A stretch of DNA of 64,000 bases from Stakelama portus (lineage in GTDB: Bacteria; Pseudomonadota; Alphaproteobacteria; Sphingomonadales; Sphingomonadaceae), in assembly GCF_003171655.1 (NCBI RefSeq), contig NZ_QFZL01000001.1, forward strand, positions 124,001 through 188,000. Direction: 5' to 3'. Below, in pieces: positions 34,041 through 42,284 of this stretch. Position numbers and translations under genes: made by a program. The notes under the pieces were generated by a model that did not search any database, had not been told where the DNA came from, and saw only the letters and a list, made by a program, of their open reading frames with translations. Every line of letters begins with the position of its first letter. Within the stretch, counting starts at the first letter, position 1.

Positions 34041-34781
34041 TCAGAGGCTGTTGAGTTCGGCAACCCAGTCATAGGAATCGCCGCGATAATAGGATTGGGT
34101 GTGTTCGGCAGCGCGGCCGTCGCTCAAAAAGCCGCGGCGTTCGATGAACAGGCCGGGATCGCCCGCGCTGACGCCCAGCAATTTCGCCTGTTTGGCCGTG
34201 AAGGCCACTGCGCGAAGCCGCTGCAGCGCGCGCACCGGCCGCGTGCCGGTTTTGTCGAGTGCTTCGTACAGCGAGGCGTCGACGATGTCGGGATCGGGCA
34301 GGCAATATGCCGGGATGGTCGAATATTCGAGCGCCATCGAAATCTCGTCCGAGAAACGGACGCGCTGGAAACGGTGGACCAGCGTGCCCGGCGACAGCCC
34401 CAGGGACAGTGCTTCCTCCGGCGTCACGGCGCCGCTGGATCGGCTGATCCATTCGCTGCGGGGCGTGCGCCCGCGCGAGATCATATCCTCGGAAAACGAA
34501 CTCAGTTTGGAGAAGCTTTTCTCCACGCGCGGTGCGACGACGAACGTACCCGCGCCACGTCGACGCGTCAGCAGCCCCTCGCTCACCAGCCCGTCGATCG
34601 CCTTGCGGACGGTGATGCGCGAAACCTTGAAATCTTCCGAAAGATCGCGCTCGGTCGGGATCGCTTCGTCGGGCGCGACCTTCCGCTCACTGATCGCGTC
34701 GCGCAGCACCTTTTGAAGCTGGAGATAGAGCGGCGTGGGATCGTCCTTGGCCAGCATGCCGACACCGTCGATCAATGACAT
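34041..34781 (-). CDS. GntR/HutC-family regulator (NagR-like, UTRA ligand domain)
   Basis: 246 residues. The N-terminal winged helix-turn-helix (~15-80) contains LSEDFKVSRITVRKAIDGLVSEGLLTRRRGAGTFV. A C-terminal UTRA domain (~95-240) ends in AEHTQSYYRGDSYDWVAEL, which strongly resembles NagR/DasR proteins that bind GlcNAc-6-P or GlcN-6-P. It probably represses the nag/TBDR genes, whose promoters carry ATTGG-N6-CCAAT-like sites. The dyads in front of its own gene suggest autoregulation. It is the only GntR in the window and sits inside the chitin locus. Confidence 0.9.
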   Translation of the reverse strand: MSLIDGVGMLAKDDPTPLYLQLQKVLRDAISERKVAPDEAIPTERDLSEDFKVSRITVRKAIDGLVSEGLLTRRRGAGTFVVAPRVEKSFSKLSSFSEDMISRGRTPRSEWISRSSGAVTPEEALSLGLSPGTLVHRFQRVRFSDEISMALEYSTIPAYCLPDPDIVDASLYEALDKTGTRPVRALQRLRAVAFTAKQAKLLGVSAGDPGLFIERRGFLSDGRAAEHTQSYYRGDSYDWVAELNSL

Positions 34782-34796
34782 CGCTCTTTCCTAAAT

Positions 34797-34814
34797 GGTC
34801 ATTCTGATATGACC
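34797..34814. promoter_or_regulatory. GGTCAT-N6-ATGACC dyad before the GntR gene
   Basis: A perfect 6-bp inverted repeat 16-33 bp upstream of the GntR start codon, overlapping where a promoter or leader would lie. Candidate autoregulatory operator, or operator of an unlinked factor. Confidence 0.4.
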
Positions 34815-34823
34815 TTTCCGATA

Positions 34824-34847
34824 GAGACCAATGTAGCATTTGGTCTC
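34824..34847. promoter_or_regulatory. GAGACCAA-N8-TTGGTCTC dyad before the GntR gene
   Basis: A perfect 8-bp inverted repeat 43-66 bp upstream of the GntR start. It contains ACCAAT and TTGGT halves like those in the dre-type sites but facing outward. Its position between the GntR gene and the end of the chitinase gene makes it a plausible autoregulatory site. Confidence 0.5.
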
Positions 34848-34853
34848 CGTCAG

Positions 34854-35996
34854 TCAATCGCCGACTCCCTCGGCGGGCTTGCCGTCCAGCACCGCCCTGG
34901 TCGCCTTGCCGGCGCGGGCGTCGTCCGTATCCTGTGCGATATTCCATACCATGATGCCGCCGGCCAGCCGCCGCGCGAGCGCGGCCTTGGCGCGCAGCGT
35001 TTGCAGGCTGTTATAGGTGATGTAACTGCACCTGGCACAGGCCGACCCGATCGTGTCATGGTCCCGGACCGCATCGCCAAAAGCGGCAGCGATCGCACGG
35101 AAGGTGTAATCCGGTGCGTAGCTGCCGAACCCATAGCCGTAAAAGGGTATGCCCAGCACCAGCCGGTCGCGCGGCACGCCAAGGCGGAGCCAGTAATCGA
35201 GATCGAGCACCGCCTTGCGCAAGGACGCGTGTTCGCCGCCCGCGTCGCCCCAGCTCGGCCCCACATCATCATAGGACATGACCCCGATATAATCGAAATC
35301 GTCAAAACTGCTGTCCGGGATGCGGCTATGGTCGTCGGCCCCCGTGGCGCAGGTCAGCAATTTGCCGCGCGCCTTCAGCGCCGCCGATAATTGCGCGATG
35401 AACGGTGCATAGGTGCCTGCGCGAACAAGCCCGTAGAGAATATCGTTTTCGAGATCGACGTCGATGCCGTCCAGCCCGGTCCGATCGACGATATCGACGA
35501 GTTGCTCGACCAGAGCGGCGGCATGGGCCGGTCCAAGCAGAGCGTTCCAGTCCCCCGAGCACGCGGGAAGCACGCCGCCGCCGATCGACAGCAGCACTTT
35601 GGGCCCCGCAGCGTGAATGCGTTGCACTGCGTCGCGCAATTGCGGAACCGTGAGCATCGTTCCGTCTGCGGTACTCGCGCAGGTAAATGCCCCGTCTTCG
35701 GTCAGCGCGCCGCCGGGGATCGGATTGGCGAAGGCAAGGTCGATATGCGTGTAAAGCGACAGGTCGACGGTCGCGAGCGCGGCTTCCAGTCCGGCGTCGA
35801 CTGGAAGATAGCCGATCATCACCGGCGGCTGCGGTGTGGCGGGAGCAGCGTGGACGCGCGAAATACCACAAGCAGCGGCGATCAGCAGGGCGAGGCCGAT
35901 CAGCGGATGAAGCGGCAGGGCTGGGCGGGGGAACAAGGTCGCATTCCTTTCACTGGCGAGGCAGGCTTGGCTATCTTGACGACCTAACAAGGTCAT
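34854..35996 (-). CDS. Secreted GH18 chitinase-like glycoside hydrolase
   Basis: About 380 residues from ATG 35996. A TTG at 35936 with AAGG upstream gives a cleaner signal peptide (PLHPLIGLALLIAAACGISRVHA) and leaves more room for the divergent promoter. The GH18 barrel has PPVMIGYLPVD, KVLLSIGGG and the complete catalytic motif D176-G-I-D179-V-D181-L-E183 (long-start numbering), followed by IGVMSYDDVG and a late GIMVWNIAQDTDD. Substrate-assisted hydrolysis of beta-1,4-GlcNAc polymers is expected in the periplasm or outside the cell. It lies downstream of the GntR promoter region and is divergent from the GH20 gene. Confidence 0.9.
   Translation of the reverse strand: MTLLGRQDSQACLASERNATLFPRPALPLHPLIGLALLIAAACGISRVHAAPATPQPPVMIGYLPVDAGLEAALATVDLSLYTHIDLAFANPIPGGALTEDGAFTCASTADGTMLTVPQLRDAVQRIHAAGPKVLLSIGGGVLPACSGDWNALLGPAHAAALVEQLVDIVDRTGLDGIDVDLENDILYGLVRAGTYAPFIAQLSAALKARGKLLTCATGADDHSRIPDSSFDDFDYIGVMSYDDVGPSWGDAGGEHASLRKAVLDLDYWLRLGVPRDRLVLGIPFYGYGFGSYAPDYTFRAIAAAFGDAVRDHDTIGSACARCSYITYNSLQTLRAKAALARRLAGGIMVWNIAQDTDDARAGKATRAVLDGKPAEGVGD
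35981..35994. promoter_or_regulatory. GACCT-N4-AGGTC dyad in the GH18/GH20 divergent region
   Basis: A 5-bp inverted repeat between the divergent chitinase and hexosaminidase genes, followed by CATGAC and an A/T-rich CTATATAACATAA. It shares GGTCAT with the dyad in front of the GntR gene. If the chitinase starts at the TTG (35936), it lies in the promoter interval. Confidence 0.35.
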
Positions 35997-36034
35997 GACA
36001 ACTATATAACATAAGCGAAGATCGGGAGCGGAAT

Positions 36035-38602
36035 ATGTGGAAGACGGGTCTGTTGGCGACGGTGGCGCTGCCGGTCGCATTGGTTTCCGCCGCAACGCCG
36101 CAATCCCGGCCGGGCCCTTCCCAGGCCGCGCTCGATACGCTCGCCCGGGAAATGGGGTATGGTTTCGCCATTCTCGACAATCACCCGGATCATTGCCCGT
36201 CCGGCGGGACCGCATGCTTCCGCGCCACGATCACATTGACGATGCCGGAAGTCCTGCCGCCCGACCTCGCGTCAGGCGGCTTCACGCTGACCTATAATTT
36301 CGTCGCGCCGCTGATCGAGGCACAGTCGGAAATGTTCGCCGACAAATTGGTCAATGGCGATCTCCATCGCCTGACGGTCAAGCCGGGCGCGCGGCTGGAA
36401 CCGGGGAAGCGCTATGTCATCACCTTATGGGGTGAAGGGCATTTCTTCTCGGCCTATTATCCGATGCCCAATGCCTTTCTGAGTGCGGACGGGCTGGAGC
36501 CGCGCACGATCGAAGCGGCAAAAGCGGCAGTCGATCCGGAAACGGGTATCGAATATCTTCCTTTCGTCGCGCCGATGACCGACGAATCGAAGCTGGCCGC
36601 CGCCGATGATAATGATGCGACGCAGTGGCTGACGCCCGAGCGCGCCTATGACCTGTATGCCGCCTGGGGGCAGGCGCAGGGCCAGCCCGATTTCGCGATC
36701 ATTCCGAAACCCGTGCGGGAAACCCGGCTCGACGGTGACCCGATCGACGTGACGGGCGGTCTGACCCTCAAGCTATACGGCGTGACGGCGAATGATGTCG
36801 GTCCGGCGCTGGACTATCTGAAGGCTGCTGGTGTCGGGAATTTCACCAGCGGTCCGATGCTGTCGGTGACGGTCCGGCCGGGGTCGGACATCGCCGCCGA
36901 GGGCTATCATTTGCAGGTGGAAGACGGCGCGATCGATATCACCGCCAGCAGCCCCGCCGGCGCTGCCTATGCGCTGCGATCGCTGGGTCAGGAAACCGCC
37001 TATGAAAAGGGTTCGCTGCGGCCGATGGCGATCGATGACGCCCCTGCCTATCCCTATCGCGGGCTGCACATCGATCTGGCGCGCAACTTCCACAGCAAGG
37101 CCGAACTGCTCAAGCTGATCGACGCGATGGCGGCGTACAAGCTCAACAAGCTGCACCTCCACCTCGCCGACGACGAAGGGTGGCGGCTGGCGATCAAGGG
37201 GCTGCCCGAACTGACCGAAATCGGATCCAGGCGGTGCGGCGATCCGAGCGAGATGACCTGTCTCGCGCCACAGCTGGGTGCCGGACCCACCGGCACGGGG
37301 CCGCAAAATGGCTATCTCTCCGATGCCGACTATATCGAGATCGTAAGAGCCGCTGCCGCGCGCCATATCGAGGTAATTCCCTCGCTCGACATGCCGGGCC
37401 ATTCGCGCGCGGCCATCCGGTCGATGGAGGTGCGCTACAAGCAGCTGATGGATGCGGGCGAGCCTGAACAGGCGGCGGCATATCGTCTGGTGGAGCCCGG
37501 CGACACGACGCGCTATCGCAGCATCCAGAATTACGACGACAACACGCTCAACGTCTGCCTGCCGCAAACCTATCGCTTCTTCGGCACGACACTCGACGCG
37601 GTGATCGCGCTGCACAAGGCGGCGGGCGTGCCGCTGAACATCTTCCATATCGGCGCCGACGAGACGGCGGGCGCCTGGACCGAGTCACCGGCATGCAAGG
37701 CGCTGATGGCGCGCACCGGCATGAAGGCCGATCAACTCGGCGCCTATTTCATCGAGCGCGTGGCGAAGATGATCGCCGATCGCGGGATCAAGGTTGCGGG
37801 GTGGAGCGACGGATTGAGCCATACCGATCCGGCGAAGATGCCGGAACATGTGCAGTCGGGGATCTGGGGCGGACTGTTCACGGGCGCCGTTGCCGAAACG
37901 CACGAACAGAGCAATCGCGGCTGGGATACGGTGCTGTCGATACCCGATTTCGATTATTTCGACATGCCCTATGCGCCCGACCCCAATGAGCGCGGCTATG
38001 ACTGGGCGACGCGCGGCATCGATACGCGTCAGGTATTTGCGTTCATGCCCGGCAATCTTGCCGCCAATGCCGCGATCATGAAGGACATTACCGCGCATCC
38101 GCAAACGCTTGACGATGCGACGCCGCTTGAGCCCGGCCGGCTTATCGAGGGCATCCAGGCGCAATTGTGGAGCGAGACGGTGCGCGGCGACGCGGCGGTC
38201 GATTACATGCTGTTTCCGCGTTTGCTCGCCTTTGCCGAGCGCGCATGGCGAAAGCCGGAATGGGAGCCGGCATATCAGCCCGGCGCGAGTTACAGCTATC
38301 AGGACCCGCGTGTCGATCGCGCCGCGATCGATAGCGCTTGGCGGAATTTTGCCGGGCGGATGAGCGCGCAATTCCCGCTGCTCGATAAAGCGGGCATTCG
38401 CTACCGCCTTGCGCCGCCGGGCGCGCGGGTGATCGACGGGCAGTTGTATGCTGTTTCGGAATTTCCGGGGCTGGCGATCGCGTATCGCCAGGGCGACGGG
38501 GCCTGGCAGGTCTATACTGGGCCGACTCCGGTCTCGGGCCCTGTCTCGCTGCGCACCGTCGCACCGGATGGCCGGCCCGGCCGGACCGTCTCGATTCGAT
38601 AA
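36035..38602 (+). CDS. Beta-N-acetylhexosaminidase (GH20)
   Basis: 855 residues with an N-terminal signal peptide (LLATVALPVALVSA). An N-terminal carbohydrate-binding CHB_HEX domain (~40-200) is followed by a GH20b domain (~225-335), the catalytic barrel from YPYRGLHIDLARNFHS (~345) with the acid/base pair D542-E543 (FHIGADET), and a C-terminal CHB_HEX_C domain (~790-855). It removes terminal GlcNAc from chitooligosaccharides and feeds the nag pathway. GGGAGCGGA precedes the ATG. Probably periplasmic or outer-membrane associated. Confidence 0.95.
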   Translation: MWKTGLLATVALPVALVSAATPQSRPGPSQAALDTLAREMGYGFAILDNHPDHCPSGGTACFRATITLTMPEVLPPDLASGGFTLTYNFVAPLIEAQSEMFADKLVNGDLHRLTVKPGARLEPGKRYVITLWGEGHFFSAYYPMPNAFLSADGLEPRTIEAAKAAVDPETGIEYLPFVAPMTDESKLAAADDNDATQWLTPERAYDLYAAWGQAQGQPDFAIIPKPVRETRLDGDPIDVTGGLTLKLYGVTANDVGPALDYLKAAGVGNFTSGPMLSVTVRPGSDIAAEGYHLQVEDGAIDITASSPAGAAYALRSLGQETAYEKGSLRPMAIDDAPAYPYRGLHIDLARNFHSKAELLKLIDAMAAYKLNKLHLHLADDEGWRLAIKGLPELTEIGSRRCGDPSEMTCLAPQLGAGPTGTGPQNGYLSDADYIEIVRAAAARHIEVIPSLDMPGHSRAAIRSMEVRYKQLMDAGEPEQAAAYRLVEPGDTTRYRSIQNYDDNTLNVCLPQTYRFFGTTLDAVIALHKAAGVPLNIFHIGADETAGAWTESPACKALMARTGMKADQLGAYFIERVAKMIADRGIKVAGWSDGLSHTDPAKMPEHVQSGIWGGLFTGAVAETHEQSNRGWDTVLSIPDFDYFDMPYAPDPNERGYDWATRGIDTRQVFAFMPGNLAANAAIMKDITAHPQTLDDATPLEPGRLIEGIQAQLWSETVRGDAAVDYMLFPRLLAFAERAWRKPEWEPAYQPGASYSYQDPRVDRAAIDSAWRNFAGRMSAQFPLLDKAGIRYRLAPPGARVIDGQLYAVSEFPGLAIAYRQGDGAWQVYTGPTPVSGPVSLRTVAPDGRPGRTVSIR

Positions 38603-38646
38603 TGGCGCTCGTCCGGGCCGGGCAACACGCCCGGCCCGGTGCGTCG

Positions 38647-39204
38647 TCAATCTGCGCTGGCCGGGCCGAGGTCGAGGACGAATGCAGGGCCGAGCGCCAG
38701 CGTCTGTCGGGCGGTACCGATCGACAGCGCGCCATTGGCCTCACCGGGGCCGAAATCCTGCGGCGACACACCCGTGATGTGGACCAGCTTCCACTCGCCG
38801 CTGACGGTTATGTCGCCCGAAAAAGCAGCCGCGTAGGGCGCCGCGCTTTGCTGAACCACTGCCTGGATTGTAGTGGTTCCGCCGTCTCCGCCGCTTTCGA
38901 GTTTCGCCCAGAATGCGAACACCAGCGCATCGCCCTTCCTGATCGCACCCTGGATCGGCGTCGAGGCACCGATATCCCAGCTGTGCGCCGGTTTGGCGGG
39001 AATCGTGACGATCATCGCGCCGCCGCCCTGCACGTCACCATCGCGCGTCACTCTATGCGTCTGGCCGTCGCCATAGACCGACCAGTCCTGCACATTGGGC
39101 GTATTGATGAGCTGGCCGTTTTGAGCGTCCTGCGCGGGCGCGCTGACCGCAGTTACGACTGCGATCAGTGCGGCGACGATGCCGCTCGTGCGAATTATTG
39201 ACAT
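38647..39204 (-). CDS. Secreted carbohydrate-binding-like protein, unknown function
   Basis: 185 residues from ATG 39204 with AGGAGG upstream. A signal peptide (GIVAALIAVVTAVSAPAQ) is followed by a ~160-residue beta-rich domain (WDIGASTPIQGAIRKGDALVFAFWAKLESG and SGEWKLVHITGVSPQDFGPGEAN), the jelly-roll pattern of CBM4/9-like modules. There is no catalytic domain. Its position beside chitinase and hexosaminidase genes suggests glycan binding, but this is pattern-level evidence. A strong terminator of the preceding gene lies just upstream, so it has its own promoter or depends on read-through. Confidence 0.55.
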   Translation of the reverse strand: MSIIRTSGIVAALIAVVTAVSAPAQDAQNGQLINTPNVQDWSVYGDGQTHRVTRDGDVQGGGAMIVTIPAKPAHSWDIGASTPIQGAIRKGDALVFAFWAKLESGGDGGTTTIQAVVQQSAAPYAAAFSGDITVSGEWKLVHITGVSPQDFGPGEANGALSIGTARQTLALGPAFVLDLGPASAD

Positions 39205-39234
39205 GGTGGTTGCCCCTCCTGTGATGGCCTCAAC

Positions 39235-39266
39235 AAAAAAGGGGCCGCGCTCGATTGCGCGGCCCC
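39235..39266 (-). terminator. Rho-independent terminator after the GH18 gene
   Basis: On the minus strand a perfect 10-bp GC stem (GGGGCCGCGC/GCGCGGCCCC, 6-nt loop) begins 7 bp after the stop of the upstream GH18 gene and is followed by TTTTTT. Textbook intrinsic terminator. Confidence 0.93.
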
Positions 39267-39272
39267 ATATTT

Positions 39273-40286
39273 TCAAAGCCCGCCATTGGCGAGCGCGGTC
39301 CAGAAGCCGTTATTCTCCTGACCCAGCGACCAGACCGAAACGCCACCCACGCCTTTGGACACGGCATATTGCGCCTTCAATTTGATGCTGTGCGCGTTTT
39401 CGTACCAGACGACATGTTCCTTGCCGCCGGTCTGGTAATAGAATTTCGGACTGGAAGAGGCGCTGTCCCATTCGGGCGTGGCGCCCAGCGACGAGATCAT
39501 GCCCGGGATCGCCTTGTAATCGACCTGTTCCCCGGTGCCGTCGGTCAGGTTCCAGTCATAGCCATAAGCCGGGATGCCCATGTTGATCTTCCACAACGGC
39601 ATTTCGGTCGCGGCATAGGCGATCGAGGCCTTTACCCAGTCGAGCCCGGCGACGGGACCGTCCGGGCCCCACGGGCCATTTTCGTCATAGGTCATCACCT
39701 GGACGATGTCCGCGGATTGCCCGATCGCCCCATAATCATAGGCGCCGGTCCAGAAATCGTTGGGATCGTTCTGATCGGTCGCCGGCACCGAGACGATCAG
39801 CAGGCGCGAATGCTGGTGGAGCGCAATCGCCAGGTCGCTCACGAAGCTGCTCAGCAACGACCGGTCGGTCTTGTCCACCGCTTCGAAATCGAGGTTGATG
39901 CCGGTGATCCCCGTCTGTTGCGAGAGCGACACCATCGTGTCGATCGCATGGGTTCGCGCCGCACCCGGCACCAGCACCGCATGGGCGATGGTGGGGCTGA
40001 AGTCGCTGGTGTCGAAATTGGAGATGATCGGATAGAGATCGACGCTGTTGGCAGACGCCGCCTGCTGGACGGCTGACGGCATCGAGCCGGTTATGTTGCC
40101 GGACGAATCGATTGCGTACAGGTCGGTCCCCATGACGTCGAGGCGCGGCGCGTCCGCCTGCAGTTTCGCATTGGATGTGCTGAAAGTGTAATAGCCCAAT
40201 ATCTGAATCGGGTCCTGGACCTGGGTATGCCCGGATGTCGATAGGAACAGTGCCGCTGCAGCAGCTGACAAAAGCGTGTATTTCAC
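39273..40286 (-). CDS. GH18 family protein with YaaH/SleL-type active-site motif
   Basis: 337 residues from a GTG preceded by GGGAGGAAC. A signal peptide (LLSAAAAALFLSTSGHTQ) is followed by a GH18 barrel with ILGYYTFS, VDLYPIISNF, QVMTYDENGPWG and VSVWSLGQENNGFW. The DxxDxDxE motif reads T128-G-I-N131-L-D133-F-E135, so the catalytic Glu and its Asp partner are kept but the first two Asp are replaced. This NxDFE form is typical of the YaaH/SleL branch, whose members include peptidoglycan N-acetylglucosaminidases. It may act on murein or chitin fragments. Single-gene transcript with its own strong terminator. Confidence 0.88.
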   Translation of the reverse strand: MKYTLLSAAAAALFLSTSGHTQVQDPIQILGYYTFSTSNAKLQADAPRLDVMGTDLYAIDSSGNITGSMPSAVQQAASANSVDLYPIISNFDTSDFSPTIAHAVLVPGAARTHAIDTMVSLSQQTGITGINLDFEAVDKTDRSLLSSFVSDLAIALHQHSRLLIVSVPATDQNDPNDFWTGAYDYGAIGQSADIVQVMTYDENGPWGPDGPVAGLDWVKASIAYAATEMPLWKINMGIPAYGYDWNLTDGTGEQVDYKAIPGMISSLGATPEWDSASSSPKFYYQTGGKEHVVWYENAHSIKLKAQYAVSKGVGGVSVWSLGQENNGFWTALANGGL

Positions 40287-40301
40287 TGGAGTTCCTCCCT
40301 G

Positions 40302-40928
40302 TTAATGATCCTGTGCTGTTGACGGGTCGTTTGAGCGGAAGGTTTTGCGGGATCCGGCGCGTAGTCGGCCGTGGTGGCGCAGGTTGGCGAACAGCGCGTG
40401 CATCCTGGGATCGCTCTGCTGCTCTTGTGGGGATGGGGACGTGGCGGCGGAACGGAGCGCCAGCCGACGCTCGACTCCATTTTCGAGAATGTCCGCGTGA
40501 TCGGTCGCGACCGACTTCAGCGTGATGCCCGGTGCGATCCGGTCACCGATGCGATAGAATTGAGGCTTGCCGTCGCCGACCGCGACCAGGGCATTTTGGC
40601 GTCCGTCCTGCGGTCCCGACAAGGTTGCGAGCAGGGTCAGCTTGCGCTGGCCTGACGGCGGTGAGTCGAGCAGGCCGGTTGCTTGAGAGTCAGGCGTGCC
40701 GGCTACAATGACCTGCCCCGGCGCGAGCGGGTTCCGGTCGTTCGATCGAGTGAAACAGAAAATTGCCAGCAGCGCGACGGCGCCCGGCAGCGCCAATAGC
40801 GCCAGCGGCGAAATCCCGCGCCCGAGCTTAGGCATTTCGGACAGCCGGGTCGAAGCTGCCGCCTTCAGCCGGCCTCGAGCGAGGCAGCGGCAACGATTCC
40901 CGGCTGACAGTTCCTGTTTCCATCGCAT
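40302..40928 (-). CDS. GspC/type II secretion protein N-like single-span membrane protein
   Basis: 208 residues from ATG 40928, or 177 from ATG 40835 (MPKLGRGISPL). One TM helix (LLALPGAVALLAIFCF) is followed by a periplasmic region with ATLSGPQDGRQNALVAVGD, the YRIGDRIAPG-type turn and a VERRLAL strand. That is the layout of the homology region of GspC/PulC, which links the T2SS inner-membrane platform to the secretin. No other Gsp genes are near. It lies 15 bp upstream of the YaaH-type GH18 gene on the same strand, so the two may be cotranscribed. Confidence 0.5.
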   Translation of the reverse strand: MRWKQELSAGNRCRCLARGRLKAAASTRLSEMPKLGRGISPLALLALPGAVALLAIFCFTRSNDRNPLAPGQVIVAGTPDSQATGLLDSPPSGQRKLTLLATLSGPQDGRQNALVAVGDGKPQFYRIGDRIAPGITLKSVATDHADILENGVERRLALRSAATSPSPQEQQSDPRMHALFANLRHHGRLRAGSRKTFRSNDPSTAQDH

Positions 40929-41124
40929 AGACCACGAGCTGATTTAGAACATGACCAATGCAATACCAGAAAAATACAAGGTATCAAATTCTATTTCGGC
41001 GCTCCGACGAACGAACCGCGAAATCAAACGCCGCAAATGCGCGTTCCGCAGGCGGCACCATTGCCGTGAATGCTTGAATCGCCTGCTTCGGGGCAGGGCG
41101 CGCGGGGCGCTTGTTGGCGCGAAT

Positions 41125-42117
41125 TTACCGGCTCAGCGCTTCTTCGAGCACGGATGTGTCGATCAGGCGGGATAGCTGGTCGCGGGTGCGCGGCGGGCGG
41201 TTCGACTGGGTTGCCAGCCAGGCCTCTTCCTCGACCAGCCTGTCGAGCAGATCTTCCGGAAGATCGGCGGGAAACCGATGGTGGCGCCACGATGCCGCGA
41301 CCAGCGGGACGGGATAGCCGCTGCTTTGCGCGACGAGTTGCCAGATCGCTTCGGGGTCGTCTCTTGCCGCGCGTGCGGCGGAAACAACTTCGCGTACGAA
41401 TGCCACGATCCGAGCCCGGCGGGCGGGATCGTTCAGCGCGCGCTCGGTCGTGTTGAGGTTGTAGAGTTCGCGATAGACGCGGGGATTGGCGAATTCGATG
41501 GCGTCCGTACCCAGCGCGGCATGCGCGCGCTCGGCTTCGGGCTCCCAGATCGCGATTGCATCGACCTCGCCTTCGCGCAGCGCGGGCTCCATTTCGCGGG
41601 GGCGTAGCGGAACGCGAACGACTTCATCGTTTGCGATCCCCGCATCGGCGAGCATCCGGTCGAGAAACAGGGCAGCGGAGGTGCGTTCGAATATGCCGAT
41701 CCGCTTGCCGCGAAGATCGGCGATCGTCGCGATTCCCGCCGACCGCCGGGCAACGATCCGGTACAGCCCCTCGGTAACGGTAAGGATGATGCGAAGGTCG
41801 GGATTGTCGACCGACGCGCGCAGCGCCTGCGTTGCCGCCTGGGCGGCAATATCCGCATTGCCCGGTGCGTGATCGAATCCGCCGGCTGCTGCTTCGCCCT
41901 CCGCCTTGAACAGATTGTCGACGCCGCCGCTGAAGAAGATCGCCCGGCGCGGCCCCGCGCGCTGAACCGCGAGCAGGACCGGGCCGATTTCCATGACATC
42001 ATGTCGCCCGGCAACCTTGATTGGAGCCCCGGAGACCGTGGGTTCCGCAATCGTCGTGCACCCGGCCAGCATGGCGGCGACGAGCCCAAATGCAGCTGCG
42101 GCGATCCTTTTCAACAT
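41125..42117 (-). CDS. NMT1/THI5-type periplasmic binding lipoprotein (SsuA/TauA-like)
   Basis: 330 residues from ATG 42117 with a GGGGA ribosome site. The lipoprotein signal (LKRIAAAAFGLVAAMLAGC) has a clear lipobox, so it is membrane-anchored. The body has the NMT1 pattern: GGVDNLFKAEGEAAAGGFD, NADIAAQAATQAL, TEGLYRIVARRSAGIATIADLRGKRIGIFERTSAALFLDRML and VDAIAIWEPEAERA. These proteins bind sulfonates, pyrimidine precursors or aromatic anions for ABC importers. No permease or ATPase gene is adjacent. The gene is divergent from a TBDR, which may supply the same ligand across the outer membrane. Confidence 0.85.
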   Translation of the reverse strand: MLKRIAAAAFGLVAAMLAGCTTIAEPTVSGAPIKVAGRHDVMEIGPVLLAVQRAGPRRAIFFSGGVDNLFKAEGEAAAGGFDHAPGNADIAAQAATQALRASVDNPDLRIILTVTEGLYRIVARRSAGIATIADLRGKRIGIFERTSAALFLDRMLADAGIANDEVVRVPLRPREMEPALREGEVDAIAIWEPEAERAHAALGTDAIEFANPRVYRELYNLNTTERALNDPARRARIVAFVREVVSAARAARDDPEAIWQLVAQSSGYPVPLVAASWRHHRFPADLPEDLLDRLVEEEAWLATQSNRPPRTRDQLSRLIDTSVLEEALSR

Positions 42118-42168
42118 CCGTCCCCGTTTTCCGAATTCCCTTTGCCAATGTATAATGCTATTCGTCAT

Positions 42169-42185
42169 GATACCGCAATGGTATC
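42169..42185. promoter_or_regulatory. GATACC-N5-GGTATC dyad between binding protein and TBDR
   Basis: A perfect 6-bp inverted repeat in the 167-bp divergent promoter region, roughly midway between the two start codons. A TATAAT hexamer sits at 42151-42156. Candidate operator controlling both genes; the cognate regulator is not obvious in the window. Confidence 0.5.
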
Positions 42186-42284
42186 GGTTGGACAACGACA
42201 AACGATTGGACCGTTGCTCCCCCTTCCGGTCCCAATGGCGTCAAGGGCGAAAATAATTCGCCGATAACCAGGGGGAGAGGGGCG

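Noticed and set aside
40961..40984. ATACC-N12-GGTAT repeat upstream of the GspC-like gene
   Set aside because: Short arms with a long A-rich spacer; it could arise by chance, and it matches neither the dre-type nor the TBDR-associated dyad closely.
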